A program made the position numbers and the translations under genes. A stretch of DNA of 17,371 nt from CAYJEQ01 sp964371155. GTDB lineage: Bacteria; Bacillota; Clostridia; Oscillospirales; Ruminococcaceae. Position 1 is the stretch's first letter, and each line of letters starts with the position of its first letter. Below are positions 1 through 7,070 of the stretch, in pieces. The stretch covers positions 1 to 17,371 of the forward strand of contig CAYJLI010000047.1 of the NCBI GenBank assembly GCA_964371155.1. Direction: 5' to 3'. The notes beneath the pieces are model-generated. The model saw nothing but the letters and a program-made list of their open reading frames with translations. It searched no databases and was not told where the DNA came from.

Positions 1-21
1 ATAAGCATAATCCCCAAAAAT

Positions 22-57
22 AAAACTACCATTATCAGTTTTTGATAATGGTAGTTT
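22..57 (-). terminator. Intrinsic terminator of the polyamine operon
   Basis: Positions 23-36 and 44-57 form a perfect 14-bp stem (AAACTACCATTATC and its complement) with a 7-nt loop. On the minus strand the stem is followed by a U-rich run (TATTTTT). It lies about 50 nt past the stop codon of nspC, the last gene of the operon. No gene is visible in 1-108. Confidence 0.88.
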
Positions 58-108
58 ATTTCTTTAAAGTAGCCGTATATAGGCACATAGTGGCATTAAA
101 ATTATTTT

Positions 109-1239
109 CTAAGAAAGTCTTTCCTTAAAATCGCTATAACCAAAGCTTTTCACATTAATTATACTGCCATCCTCTTTTAAAAGCATTATAGAGGGGAGTG
201 CCATGCCGTTAAATGTATTGTTTTTTACCATTGAGTAAATAGCCATGTCCTCAAAAATGAGTTTATCGCCTATTTTAAGCTCATGGTCGAAGGAGTAGTC
301 ACCGATTATGTCCCCTGCTAAGCAGGTTGCACCGCCGAAACGATAGGTAAACGCCTTTTCATCCGGCTGACCGCTCTGATATAGCGGTGGGCGGTAGGGC
401 ATTTCGATAACATCCGGCATATGGCAGGCGGCTGAAGCATCCAAAATGCCTATATTCATGCCGTTTTTTACAATGTCGAGCACTTTTGTCACCATATATC
501 CTGCGTGGTAGGCAATGGCTTCGCCCGGCTCGAGGTAGACCTCTACACCATACTTTGCCTTAAATGATTTCACACATTCTATCAGAGCTTCTCTGTCGTA
601 ATCGGGGCGTGTGATGTGGTGACCACCACCAAAGTTTATCCATTTCATCGCCCAGATGAACTCACCAAACTGCTCCTCTACCGCAGAGAGTGTTTCTATC
701 AGTGCGTCACTGTTCTGCTCGCAGAGTGTATGAAAGTGCAAACCCTCTATGCCATCAAGCTCGTCGGGGCGAAATTCTTCCCTGATTACGCCAAGCCTTG
801 AGCCGACGGAGCAGGGGTCGTATATTCCGCCACCCTGTGTGGAGCAAAGGGGATTTATGCGAATACCACAGCTTTTGCCCGATGCCTTTGCCTTGGCTTT
901 GTATTTATTCCACTCGTTAAAGGAATTAAATATCACATGGTCGCAAATCGAGAGAATTTCGTCTATTTCCTCTTCGTTATATGCACCGCTGAAGACATGG
1001 TTTTCCTTGCCCATTTCCTCAAAGCCAAGCTTTGCTTCATAGAGTCCGCTTGCAGTAGTGCCAGAGAGATATTTTCCTATGAGTGGATAAATGCTAAACA
1101 TCGAAAACGCTTTCTGCGCAAGCAGTATCTTTGCCCCCGATTTTTCTGCTACCTCGGCGAGCATCTCTAAATTCTTTACTATTTTGCCCTCGTCCACCAC
1201 ATAGGCAGGTGTTTTAACATTATATAGCTCTTTGTTCAT
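109..1239 (-). CDS. nspC: Carboxynorspermidine/carboxyspermidine decarboxylase
   Basis: This is a PLP-dependent, fold-III (alanine-racemase-like) decarboxylase of 376 aa, the usual length for NspC/CANSDC. It removes CO2 from carboxyspermidine (or carboxynorspermidine) to give spermidine (or norspermidine) in the cytoplasm. The PLP lysine is probably K43 in the LLAQKAF segment. The glycine-rich FGGGHH segment near residue 203, the EPGEA phosphate/ring-binding segment near 237, and the FGGATCLAGD segment near 308, with the family's C-terminal active-site Cys and Asp, are all visible. The ATG overlaps the TAA of the upstream dehydrogenase gene by one base (TAATG), so the two are probably translationally coupled. 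This pairing is the hallmark of the aspartate-semialdehyde route to spermidine. Since putrescine-forming genes are in the same operon and no diaminopropane-forming genes are visible, carboxyspermidine is the likelier substrate (inference). Confidence 0.93.
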   Translation of the reverse strand: MNKELYNVKTPAYVVDEGKIVKNLEMLAEVAEKSGAKILLAQKAFSMFSIYPLIGKYLSGTTASGLYEAKLGFEEMGKENHVFSGAYNEEEIDEILSICDHVIFNSFNEWNKYKAKAKASGKSCGIRINPLCSTQGGGIYDPCSVGSRLGVIREEFRPDELDGIEGLHFHTLCEQNSDALIETLSAVEEQFGEFIWAMKWINFGGGHHITRPDYDREALIECVKSFKAKYGVEVYLEPGEAIAYHAGYMVTKVLDIVKNGMNIGILDASAACHMPDVIEMPYRPPLYQSGQPDEKAFTYRFGGATCLAGDIIGDYSFDHELKIGDKLIFEDMAIYSMVKNNTFNGMALPSIMLLKEDGSIINVKSFGYSDFKERLS

Positions 1240-2441
1240 TAGTCCACCAAAGTTGGGTTGAAGTCTTCATGCCATGGGAGGCCCCACTTATTGAGCGCTT
1301 CCATGAATGGATCTGGGTCAAATTCTTCAATGTTCCATACACCCGGCTTATTCCAAGTGCCATTCATAACCATCATTGCACCAATCATTGCAGGCACACC
1401 CGTTGTGTAGGAAATTGCCTGTGATTCCACTTCTTTATAGCACTCTTGATGGTCGCACACATTGTAGACATAGTAGTTTTTCTCAACACCGTCTTTTTTA
1501 CCTCTGAACATGCAGGCAATATGTGTTTTGCCCACTGTGCGAGGGCCGAGCGAAGCAGGGTCTGGCAGTAGCTCTTTTAAGAACTGAATTGGCACTATCT
1601 GTGTACCACCGAAATTTATAGGCTCTATGCCAAGCATACCCACATTTTCAAGGCATTTCATATGGGTGATGTAGCTTTGACCAAATGTCATGAAAAATCT
1701 AATTCTTTTAAGTCCTGGCATGTTTTCCACAAGGCTTTCAAGCTCTTCATGGTATAGTAGGTACATATCCTTCATGCCAACTTCTTTAAAATCATACTCT
1801 CTTTTGATTTCAAGAGGCTTTGTTTCTATCCATTTGCCATCTTCCCAGTATCTGCCATTTGCCGATACTTCCCTTAGATTAATCTCAGGGTTAAAGTTTG
1901 TTGCGAATGGGTAGCCATGGTCGCCGCCATTGCAGTCGAGTATATCAATATAGTTAATCTCATCAAAATAATGCTTTAGTGCATATGCCGAGAAAACCCC
2001 TGTTACACCTGGGTCAAATCCACTTCCCAAAAGCGCACAAATACCAGCTTCTTTGAATTTTTCTCTGTATGCCCACTGCCATTTGTATTCAAATTTAGCG
2101 GTGTCCACTGGCTCGTAGTTAGCTGTGTCCACATAGTGGGTTTTTGTAGCCAAGCAGGCATCCATTATAGTTAAATCCTGATATGGCAGTGCAAGGTTTA
2201 GCACCACATCTGGTTTAAACTCATTTATCAGTGCCACAAGCTCATCAACATTATCGGCATCCACCTTAGCGGTTTGGATTTTTGTTTTAGTTTTGCCCTC
2301 TAATTTTTCTTTAAGTGCATCGCATTTGGACTTTGTGCGGCTAGCAATCATAATTTCCTCAAAAACTTCGCTGTTTTGGCAGCATTTGTGCACTGCAACA
2401 CCTGCAACGCCACCTGCACCTATTATTAAACATTTACCCAT
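1239..2441 (-). CDS. Carboxynorspermidine/carboxyspermidine dehydrogenase (saccharopine dehydrogenase-like)
   Basis: A 400-aa protein of the saccharopine dehydrogenase family, in the CASDH branch. It condenses L-aspartate beta-semialdehyde with putrescine (or diaminopropane) and reduces the Schiff base with NADPH to carboxyspermidine. The N terminus is a Rossmann nucleotide-binding loop (GAGGVAG, residues 8-14). The central part carries the GSGFDPGVTG segment near residue 138 typical of this family. The ATG at 2441 has AAGGAG nine bases upstream. It is followed by nspC with a one-base overlap and preceded by speB with a 68-nt gap. The assignment to CASDH rather than lysine-pathway saccharopine dehydrogenase rests on the adjacent nspC and the length. 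No symbol is given because names vary (casdh, lys1-like). Confidence 0.92.
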   Translation of the reverse strand: MGKCLIIGAGGVAGVAVHKCCQNSEVFEEIMIASRTKSKCDALKEKLEGKTKTKIQTAKVDADNVDELVALINEFKPDVVLNLALPYQDLTIMDACLATKTHYVDTANYEPVDTAKFEYKWQWAYREKFKEAGICALLGSGFDPGVTGVFSAYALKHYFDEINYIDILDCNGGDHGYPFATNFNPEINLREVSANGRYWEDGKWIETKPLEIKREYDFKEVGMKDMYLLYHEELESLVENMPGLKRIRFFMTFGQSYITHMKCLENVGMLGIEPINFGGTQIVPIQFLKELLPDPASLGPRTVGKTHIACMFRGKKDGVEKNYYVYNVCDHQECYKEVESQAISYTTGVPAMIGAMMVMNGTWNKPGVWNIEEFDPDPFMEALNKWGLPWHEDFNPTLVD

Positions 2442-2509
2442 AAGTCATATCTCCTTTTTAGTTGTTGTTAGTCATGCGTGGGATATTTTTTCGTATATCT
2501 TTTTAATTA

Positions 2510-3352
2510 TTAAAGTTGCAATAATAACTCCCTTGTTATCTTGCAAGCAAGTGCTGTTGAAGCTCCACTTTGATCGTAATGGGGTGAAAGCTCGTTGATG
2601 TCACAGCCCACTATATTTAAATCGCCGAGTTTTAGCACTGCATTTAAAAGCTCTTTAAATGTCACGCCACCTGCCTCAGGTGTGCCAGTGCCCCAAAAAC
2701 AGGAGGGGTCGAGTACATCTAAATCAAGTGTGAAGTAAACTGGTTTTCCCTTTAGCTCTTCTACAACTCTCCTAAACTCATCTAAATCAAATTTATAGAG
2801 TCTGGTGTGATTTTTTGCAAACTCAAACTCATGTTTCTCACCACTGCGTATGCCGAGCTGATATATTCTACCATCACCTAAGAAGTTCCATATCTGCTTC
2901 ATTACACCCGAGTGGGTGAGAGCCTCGCCTAAGTATTCGTCCCTTAAATCGGTGTGGGCATCTAAATGGATTATATGCAAATCAGGATATTTTTCATATG
3001 CCGCCCTCACTGCACCGAGTGTGATTAGATGTTCACCGCCGAGCATCACTGGGATTTTTTCGTCGGTGAGAATTTTTTTTGTATAATCATAAATTTCGTC
3101 GAGCACTTTATAAGTGTTGCCAAATGGGAAGTCTAAATCCCCACCGTCAAACACTTTTATTTCGGTTAAATCCCTATCACAGTAGGGGGAGTAGGTTTCA
3201 ATTCCGAAGCTTTCATTTCTTATTGCGGCAGGGCCAAACCTTGTGCCAGGGCGAAAGGAGGTAGTGCCATCAAATGGCGCTCCAAAAAGCACGATTTTTG
3301 CTTCATCGTATTCGCTTTCGCAAGCTATGAAAGTGCTTATATTCTTATTCAT
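2510..3352 (-). CDS. speB: Agmatinase
   Basis: A 280-aa member of the ureohydrolase (arginase/agmatinase) family. It hydrolyses agmatine to putrescine and urea. The binuclear Mn ligands are visible: H108 in LGGEH, D131/H133/D135 in HLDAHTD, and D210/D212 in TLDLDVLDP. The last is followed by the GTGTPEAGG loop, which in this family favours agmatinase over arginase. The start codon overlaps the end of speE by 8 bp, which implies coupled translation. With the arginine-type decarboxylase two genes upstream, it forms the arginine-agmatine-putrescine route, and no N-carbamoylputrescine enzymes are needed. Formiminoglutamase is an alternative within the superfamily, but the polyamine context argues against it. 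Confidence 0.94.
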   Translation of the reverse strand: MNKNISTFIACESEYDEAKIVLFGAPFDGTTSFRPGTRFGPAAIRNESFGIETYSPYCDRDLTEIKVFDGGDLDFPFGNTYKVLDEIYDYTKKILTDEKIPVMLGGEHLITLGAVRAAYEKYPDLHIIHLDAHTDLRDEYLGEALTHSGVMKQIWNFLGDGRIYQLGIRSGEKHEFEFAKNHTRLYKFDLDEFRRVVEELKGKPVYFTLDLDVLDPSCFWGTGTPEAGGVTFKELLNAVLKLGDLNIVGCDINELSPHYDQSGASTALACKITRELLLQL

Positions 3353-4199
3353 TCTCTTTAAGCATCTCCTCTACATATTTCGGCAGGCAGAATGAACCTT
3401 TGTGAAGTGTGGTGCTGTAATACTTTGTGTCAATCTCCGCCGATTTAAAATTTTCTTCCTTTAAATCCTTTGTGGGGTGGTATTTCTTAGAGGCAAAACC
3501 AAATAACCAATGCCCCGAGGGATATGTTGGTATATGTGCCTGATAGACTTTTGCTATCGGGAAATTACCAAGTATCCTCTTGTGAGCTCTGTTCATCGCC
3601 GCCGCATCCTGCCTGTAAAATGGGCTTTCATGTTGATTTACCATGATGCCATCGTCCGAAAGTGCATTAAAGCAGTTGCCGTAGAATTCTTTTGTAAAAA
3701 GCACTTCCCCAGGGCCTGAGGGGTCTGTTGAGTCTACTATAATGAGGTCGTATTTTTCCTTTGTGTGGCGGATGAATTTAAGCCCATCGGCTATATGGAT
3801 ATTCGCCACGGGATTATTAAATCCGCATGCAGTTTTAGGCAGATACTGCTTGCAGATATCTATTACCCTCTCGTCTATCTCAACAAGGTCTATGAGCTCT
3901 ATTTGTGGGTACTTCTCAAGCTCCCTGAGCACTCCGCCGTCCCCAGCACCTATTATAAGCACCTTTTTTATATTCGGATTTACCGACATTGGTATATGTG
4001 TCATCATTTCGTGGTATATAAACTCATCCTTTTCGGTGAGCATCATCACGCCGTCGAGAGTCAAGAATTTTCCGAATTCACGGCTTTCATAAACGGCTAT
4101 CTTTTGGAAGTCGCTCTGCTCGCTGTGGAGTTGGCTTTCTACTTTTATAGAAAATCTCACACCCGAAGTGTGGTATTCTGTAAACCATAAATCATCCAT
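3345..4199 (-). CDS. speE: Spermidine synthase (putrescine aminopropyltransferase)
   Basis: A 284-aa aminopropyltransferase that moves the aminopropyl group of decarboxylated SAM to putrescine, giving spermidine and methylthioadenosine. The methyltransferase-like fold shows GAGDGGVLRE near residues 84-93, an acidic pair after it (VEID near 106-109) and the catalytic VDSTDPSGP segment near 155-163. The N-terminal EKDEFIYHEM segment is also typical, and the whole length resembles the B. subtilis SpeE pattern. I chose the second ATG at 4199. The ribosome site AAAGGA is 8 nt from it, but only 2 nt from the first ATG at 4205, and MDDLWFTE matches the usual N terminus. The gene overlaps speB by 8 bp. 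Whether it also makes spermine or thermospermine cannot be told from motifs. Confidence 0.95.
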   Translation of the reverse strand: MDDLWFTEYHTSGVRFSIKVESQLHSEQSDFQKIAVYESREFGKFLTLDGVMMLTEKDEFIYHEMMTHIPMSVNPNIKKVLIIGAGDGGVLRELEKYPQIELIDLVEIDERVIDICKQYLPKTACGFNNPVANIHIADGLKFIRHTKEKYDLIIVDSTDPSGPGEVLFTKEFYGNCFNALSDDGIMVNQHESPFYRQDAAAMNRAHKRILGNFPIAKVYQAHIPTYPSGHWLFGFASKKYHPTKDLKEENFKSAEIDTKYYSTTLHKGSFCLPKYVEEMLKENE

Positions 4200-4260
4200 A
4201 GTCATCTTCCTTTCTATTATGCCATTAACCCTATAATGCCAAAGACTGCAAAAGCATCCA

Positions 4261-5733
4261 TTAGTGCAGCTCGATTTGATGCTCTATCGGGTTTTCAAGC
4301 ACATTAATTCGGCTTGCATCCATAGTTTCAGGGCCTGTGATTAAGCATCCCTTTTCCTTTGCGTAGTTTATATAGTTTATAATCTCATCAGTTATCATTT
4401 CACCCGGTGCAAGAATTGGTATCCCAGGTGGGTAGCACATTACAAATTCACCGCAAATATGTCCATTGCACTCGTTTATAGGCAAACTTACCTTGTCGCC
4501 AAAAAACGCCTTTTGTGGGGACATTGCCACCACGGGCGAGATATATTCACTCTCAAGCATTCCTGCTTTATCCTTTTTATACTTTCTTCTTATCTCGGAA
4601 AGTGCGGTTATAAGTCTTTCGATATTTTTATTTTTATCCCCCACTGAGATATATGCAAGTATATTGCCCAAATCGCCAAATTCTATCTGAATGTCGTATT
4701 CATCACGGAGCAGGTCATATACTTCCTTGCCTGCAAGGCCTATGTCTATGGTGTTTACCGAGAGTTTAGTGGTGTCGAAATCAAATATGCTATCGCCATT
4801 TATAATCTCTTTGCTGTATGCGTAATAGTCGCCTATTTCGTTTATCTCTTCCCTTGAGTAGTCGGCAAATTTCTTCACCTTTTCAAAGATTTTCTCCCCC
4901 TCAAGTGCGAGCTTCCTCCTCGAAATATCAAGGCTTGAAAGTAGCAGGTATGAGCCGCTTGTAGTCTGGGTTAAATTAATTATCTGGCGCACATAATGTG
5001 GATTTACATTTTTACCGCATAGCAGTATGGAGCTTTGGGTGAGTGAGCCGCCCGATTTATGCATGCTCACGCTTGCCATGTCCGCACCTGCCGCCATTGC
5101 TGTTATCGGCATGTCCTTGCCAAAATAAAAATGCGTGCCGTGGGCTTCGTCCACAAGTACTTTTATCCCTTTTTCGTGGGAAATATCCACTATCGTCTTT
5201 AAGTCGGAGCAGATACCATAATAGGTGGGATTGTTTACAAGTATCGCCTTAGCGTCGGGGTTTCTTTCTATTGCATCTTTTACATCGGAAACGGACATTC
5301 CAAGCGCAATGCCAAGCCTCATATTGGTTTGTGGATTTACATACACAGGTATTCCCCCACAAATTACAAGGGCATTTATAACACTTTGATGAACATTCCT
5401 TGGCAGAATTAGCTTATCCCCAGCCTTGACTGTTGCAAATATCATCGCCTGCACCGAGGAGGTAGTGCCTCCCACCATAAAGAAAGAATGTGCTGCACCG
5501 AACGCCTCAGCCGCAAGCCCCTCAGCTTCTTTTATTACCGAAGTGGGGTGGCAGAGATTATCAAGAGGTTTCATTGAGTTTACATCCACACTCATGCAGT
5601 CCTCACCCAAAAATTCGGTGAGCTCAGGGTTTCCCCTGCCTCTCTTATGCCCTGGAACATCAAAGGGCACTAATTTATTATTTTTCATCTCTTCGAGTGC
5701 ATCTGCAATCGGTGCTCTTTTTTGATTTCCCAA
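4261..5733 (-). CDS. speA: Orn/Lys/Arg decarboxylase family, probable arginine decarboxylase
   Basis: A 490-aa PLP-dependent fold-I decarboxylase of the short (B. subtilis SpeA/YaaO-like) class, lacking the N-terminal wing domain of the large E. coli enzymes. The N terminus has FDVPGHKRG (residues 24-32). The cofactor site has VDEAHG (194-199), where D195 should contact the pyridine nitrogen, and SMHKSGGS (223-230), where K226 should be the Schiff-base lysine. The substrate is inferred as arginine because agmatinase follows in the same operon. Lysine or ornithine cannot be excluded by motif. The start is TTG at 5733, preceded at 7 nt by GGGGGA. The conserved APIADALEEM segment right after it supports this start. 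It sits 54 nt after speD and 55 nt before speE. Confidence 0.9.
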   Translation of the reverse strand: MGNQKRAPIADALEEMKNNKLVPFDVPGHKRGRGNPELTEFLGEDCMSVDVNSMKPLDNLCHPTSVIKEAEGLAAEAFGAAHSFFMVGGTTSSVQAMIFATVKAGDKLILPRNVHQSVINALVICGGIPVYVNPQTNMRLGIALGMSVSDVKDAIERNPDAKAILVNNPTYYGICSDLKTIVDISHEKGIKVLVDEAHGTHFYFGKDMPITAMAAGADMASVSMHKSGGSLTQSSILLCGKNVNPHYVRQIINLTQTTSGSYLLLSSLDISRRKLALEGEKIFEKVKKFADYSREEINEIGDYYAYSKEIINGDSIFDFDTTKLSVNTIDIGLAGKEVYDLLRDEYDIQIEFGDLGNILAYISVGDKNKNIERLITALSEIRRKYKKDKAGMLESEYISPVVAMSPQKAFFGDKVSLPINECNGHICGEFVMCYPPGIPILAPGEMITDEIINYINYAKEKGCLITGPETMDASRINVLENPIEHQIELH

Positions 5734-5787
5734 GATTTATTCCCCCATTGTATTTTAGTGTTGTGAGTAAAATGTTAATTTCGTTGT

Positions 5788-6552
5788 TTAGTACACATTA
5801 GTACCGCTAAAAATTTCTATCATCTCTTTTCGCAGTGCATTTGTGATATTAAGCCTTGTTTTAGGCGCTATTTCATATACATCGGCATTGAAGAGGTAGT
5901 TTTGCAGTACAATGTCTTTTATCAGCATCCTTGTGTGGAAAATATTCGACTGATATACATTCACATCAATAGCGTCGTATTTTTCGAGTGTTTTAGTATC
6001 GATAAAGTCCTGTATAGAGGTCATTTTGTGGTCTAAAAACAGCTTTCTGCCGCTTATATCCCTTGTGAAACCTCTCACACGGTAGTCCATTGTGATTATA
6101 TCGGAGTCAAAACTGCTGATTAGAAAATCCAGCGTTGAAAGAGGTGGGATTTCGCCACATGTGGCTACATCTATATCCACTCTGAATGTCGCTATTGAGT
6201 TTTCGGGGTGGTATTCGGGATAGGTGTGCACCGTTACATGGCTTTTATCAAGATGTGCAACGACTGTTTCCCCAGAGCGGTTTTTAGCCATGCTCTCCTC
6301 CGCAATTAAAAGGGTAACGGATGCTCCCTGTGGCTCATAATCCTGCTTTGAGATGTTTAGCACTGTTGCCCCTATCATCTCTGTGAGCTTTGTGAGGATA
6401 TCTGTTAGCCTATCAGAATTGTACTGCTCGTTGATATACTTGATATAATCCTGCTGTTCCCTCGCTGTTTTAGCATAGCAAATATCGTAGATATTAAAGC
6501 TGAGTGCCTTTGTTAAATTATTAAATCCATATAGTTTTAGCTTGTCCGACAT
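5788..6552 (-). CDS. speD: S-adenosylmethionine decarboxylase proenzyme, E. coli type
   Basis: A 254-aa proenzyme of the pyruvoyl-dependent AdoMet decarboxylases. It makes decarboxylated SAM, the aminopropyl donor for SpeE. Self-cleavage should occur at K103-S104 in LDKSHVTVHTYPE, turning Ser104 into the pyruvoyl group. C132 in ATCGE matches the catalytic Cys of the E. coli enzyme. Length and the N-terminal LYGFNNLTK and DICYAKTA segments are those of the long E. coli class, not of the roughly 125-residue SpeH class of B. subtilis. The ATG at 6552 has GGAGGA nine bases upstream. The reading frame stays open upstream to a GTG at 6624, but that extension runs through the attenuator hairpin and has no ribosome site, so I reject it. 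It is the first gene of the operon. Confidence 0.96.
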   Translation of the reverse strand: MSDKLKLYGFNNLTKALSFNIYDICYAKTAREQQDYIKYINEQYNSDRLTDILTKLTEMIGATVLNISKQDYEPQGASVTLLIAEESMAKNRSGETVVAHLDKSHVTVHTYPEYHPENSIATFRVDIDVATCGEIPPLSTLDFLISSFDSDIITMDYRVRGFTRDISGRKLFLDHKMTSIQDFIDTKTLEKYDAIDVNVYQSNIFHTRMLIKDIVLQNYLFNADVYEIAPKTRLNITNALRKEMIEIFSGTNVY

Positions 6553-6566
6553 CTTTAAAATCCTCC

Positions 6567-6603
6567 AAAAAAGAAAAGGTATACCGCATAAACGGCACAC
6601 CTT
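6567..6603 (-). terminator. Intrinsic terminator (attenuator) abutting the speD ribosome binding site
   Basis: On the minus strand AAGGUGUGCCG (6603-6593) pairs with CGGUAUACCUU (6586-6576) as an 11-bp stem including two G-U pairs, with a 6-nt loop. A U-run with one C follows immediately (6577-6567), then GGAGG (6566-6562) of speD. A terminator between a promoter and the first gene implies conditional readthrough (transcription attenuation). Confidence 0.85.
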
Positions 6604-6910
6604 ATAAAATAGTCTTTTGCCCACTGGGCATAATATATTTCAGAGTCTATATAGCAAGAACTTACTTTTACTACTCTTATTGACCTTTTTACAAGTGTGT
6701 ACCCGAGTACACTTAGGGCGAATGAACCCAACAGGCAATTAAGTTGCCAGCTTATAAAATTTTCGCTTTTAGCGCAATCAATAATGCTCTTTTTTAAGCG
6801 GAGGGTGAATATAAAATCACCCCAAAGCCAATAAAATTTTATCGGCTGAGTAAATTCTCACTGAATAACTGTGAAACGGGATTTTCTAAAATAAAAACAT
6901 CCCCATCCAT
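6567..6910 (-). promoter_or_regulatory. Long structured 5' leader of the polyamine operon, riboswitch-like
   Basis: About 340 nt of RNA lies between the promoter and the attenuator and holds no credible gene. It can form successive hairpins: 6878-6904 (GGGA/UCCC with an A/U-rich inner stem), 6826-6847 (11 complementary pairs, AGCC...GGCU), 6803-6822 (GGGUGA/UCACCC), 6734-6748 (GGCAA/UUGCC), 6693-6714 (AAGUG/CACUU plus UAC/GUA closing a UCGG loop) and 6618-6630 (UGCCC/GGGCA). ACACACUU in the 6693-6714 hairpin is partly complementary to AAGGUGUG of the terminator 5' arm (CACAC/GUGUG plus AA/UU around a bulged G), a possible antiterminator. I recognise none of the signatures of SAM-I, lysine, B12, T-box, guanidine or purine elements. 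The ligand is unknown; a polyamine, agmatine/arginine or SAM would fit the genes. Confidence 0.7.
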
Positions 6911-6915
6911 TAATT

Positions 6916-6944
6916 ATATTAATATACGCAACCCCTTTTGTCAA
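6916..6944 (-). promoter_or_regulatory. Sigma-A promoter of the polyamine operon
   Basis: A consensus -35 TTGACA (6944-6939) is separated by 17 nt from TAATAT (6921-6916). TATAAT also occurs at 6918-6913 but with a 20-nt spacer. Transcription should start near 6908-6910. Between the MATE stop (7071) and this promoter (6945-7070) the DNA is AT-rich; I see no gene and no convincing terminator there. Confidence 0.8.
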
Positions 6945-7070
6945 GAGGTTATGAAGGGATTTTTTAAATTAATTTTCATCTGCCAATTGTGGAAGAAATT
7001 TTCCTTTGCAGAACTGTTAAATTAGAGTAAAAAATATTTAAAAACTAAAATAAAAAACTGAGATTTTATC

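Noticed and set aside
616..1170. Plus-strand open frames inside nspC
   Set aside because: They lie antisense to a gene with clear NspC motifs, have no ribosome sites and show no domain; they are shadows.
3742..4190. Plus-strand open frames of 116 and 141 residues inside speE
   Set aside because: They are antisense to a fully recognisable spermidine synthase and have no recognisable protein content.
6552..6624. Longer SpeD starting at GTG 6624
   Set aside because: It would run through the terminator hairpin and lacks a ribosome site, while the ATG at 6552 has GGAGGA and matches the family N terminus.
6842..6910. A 23-codon upstream frame starting with ATG at 6910 (MDGDVFILENP...)
   Set aside because: It begins at or about the transcription start with no ribosome site and contains no run of Arg, Met or other codons that would suggest a leader peptide.
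6567..6910. SAM-I, lysine, cobalamin, T-box or guanidine-I riboswitch in the speD leader
   Set aside because: None of the conserved core strings of these classes could be found; the leader is left unassigned.
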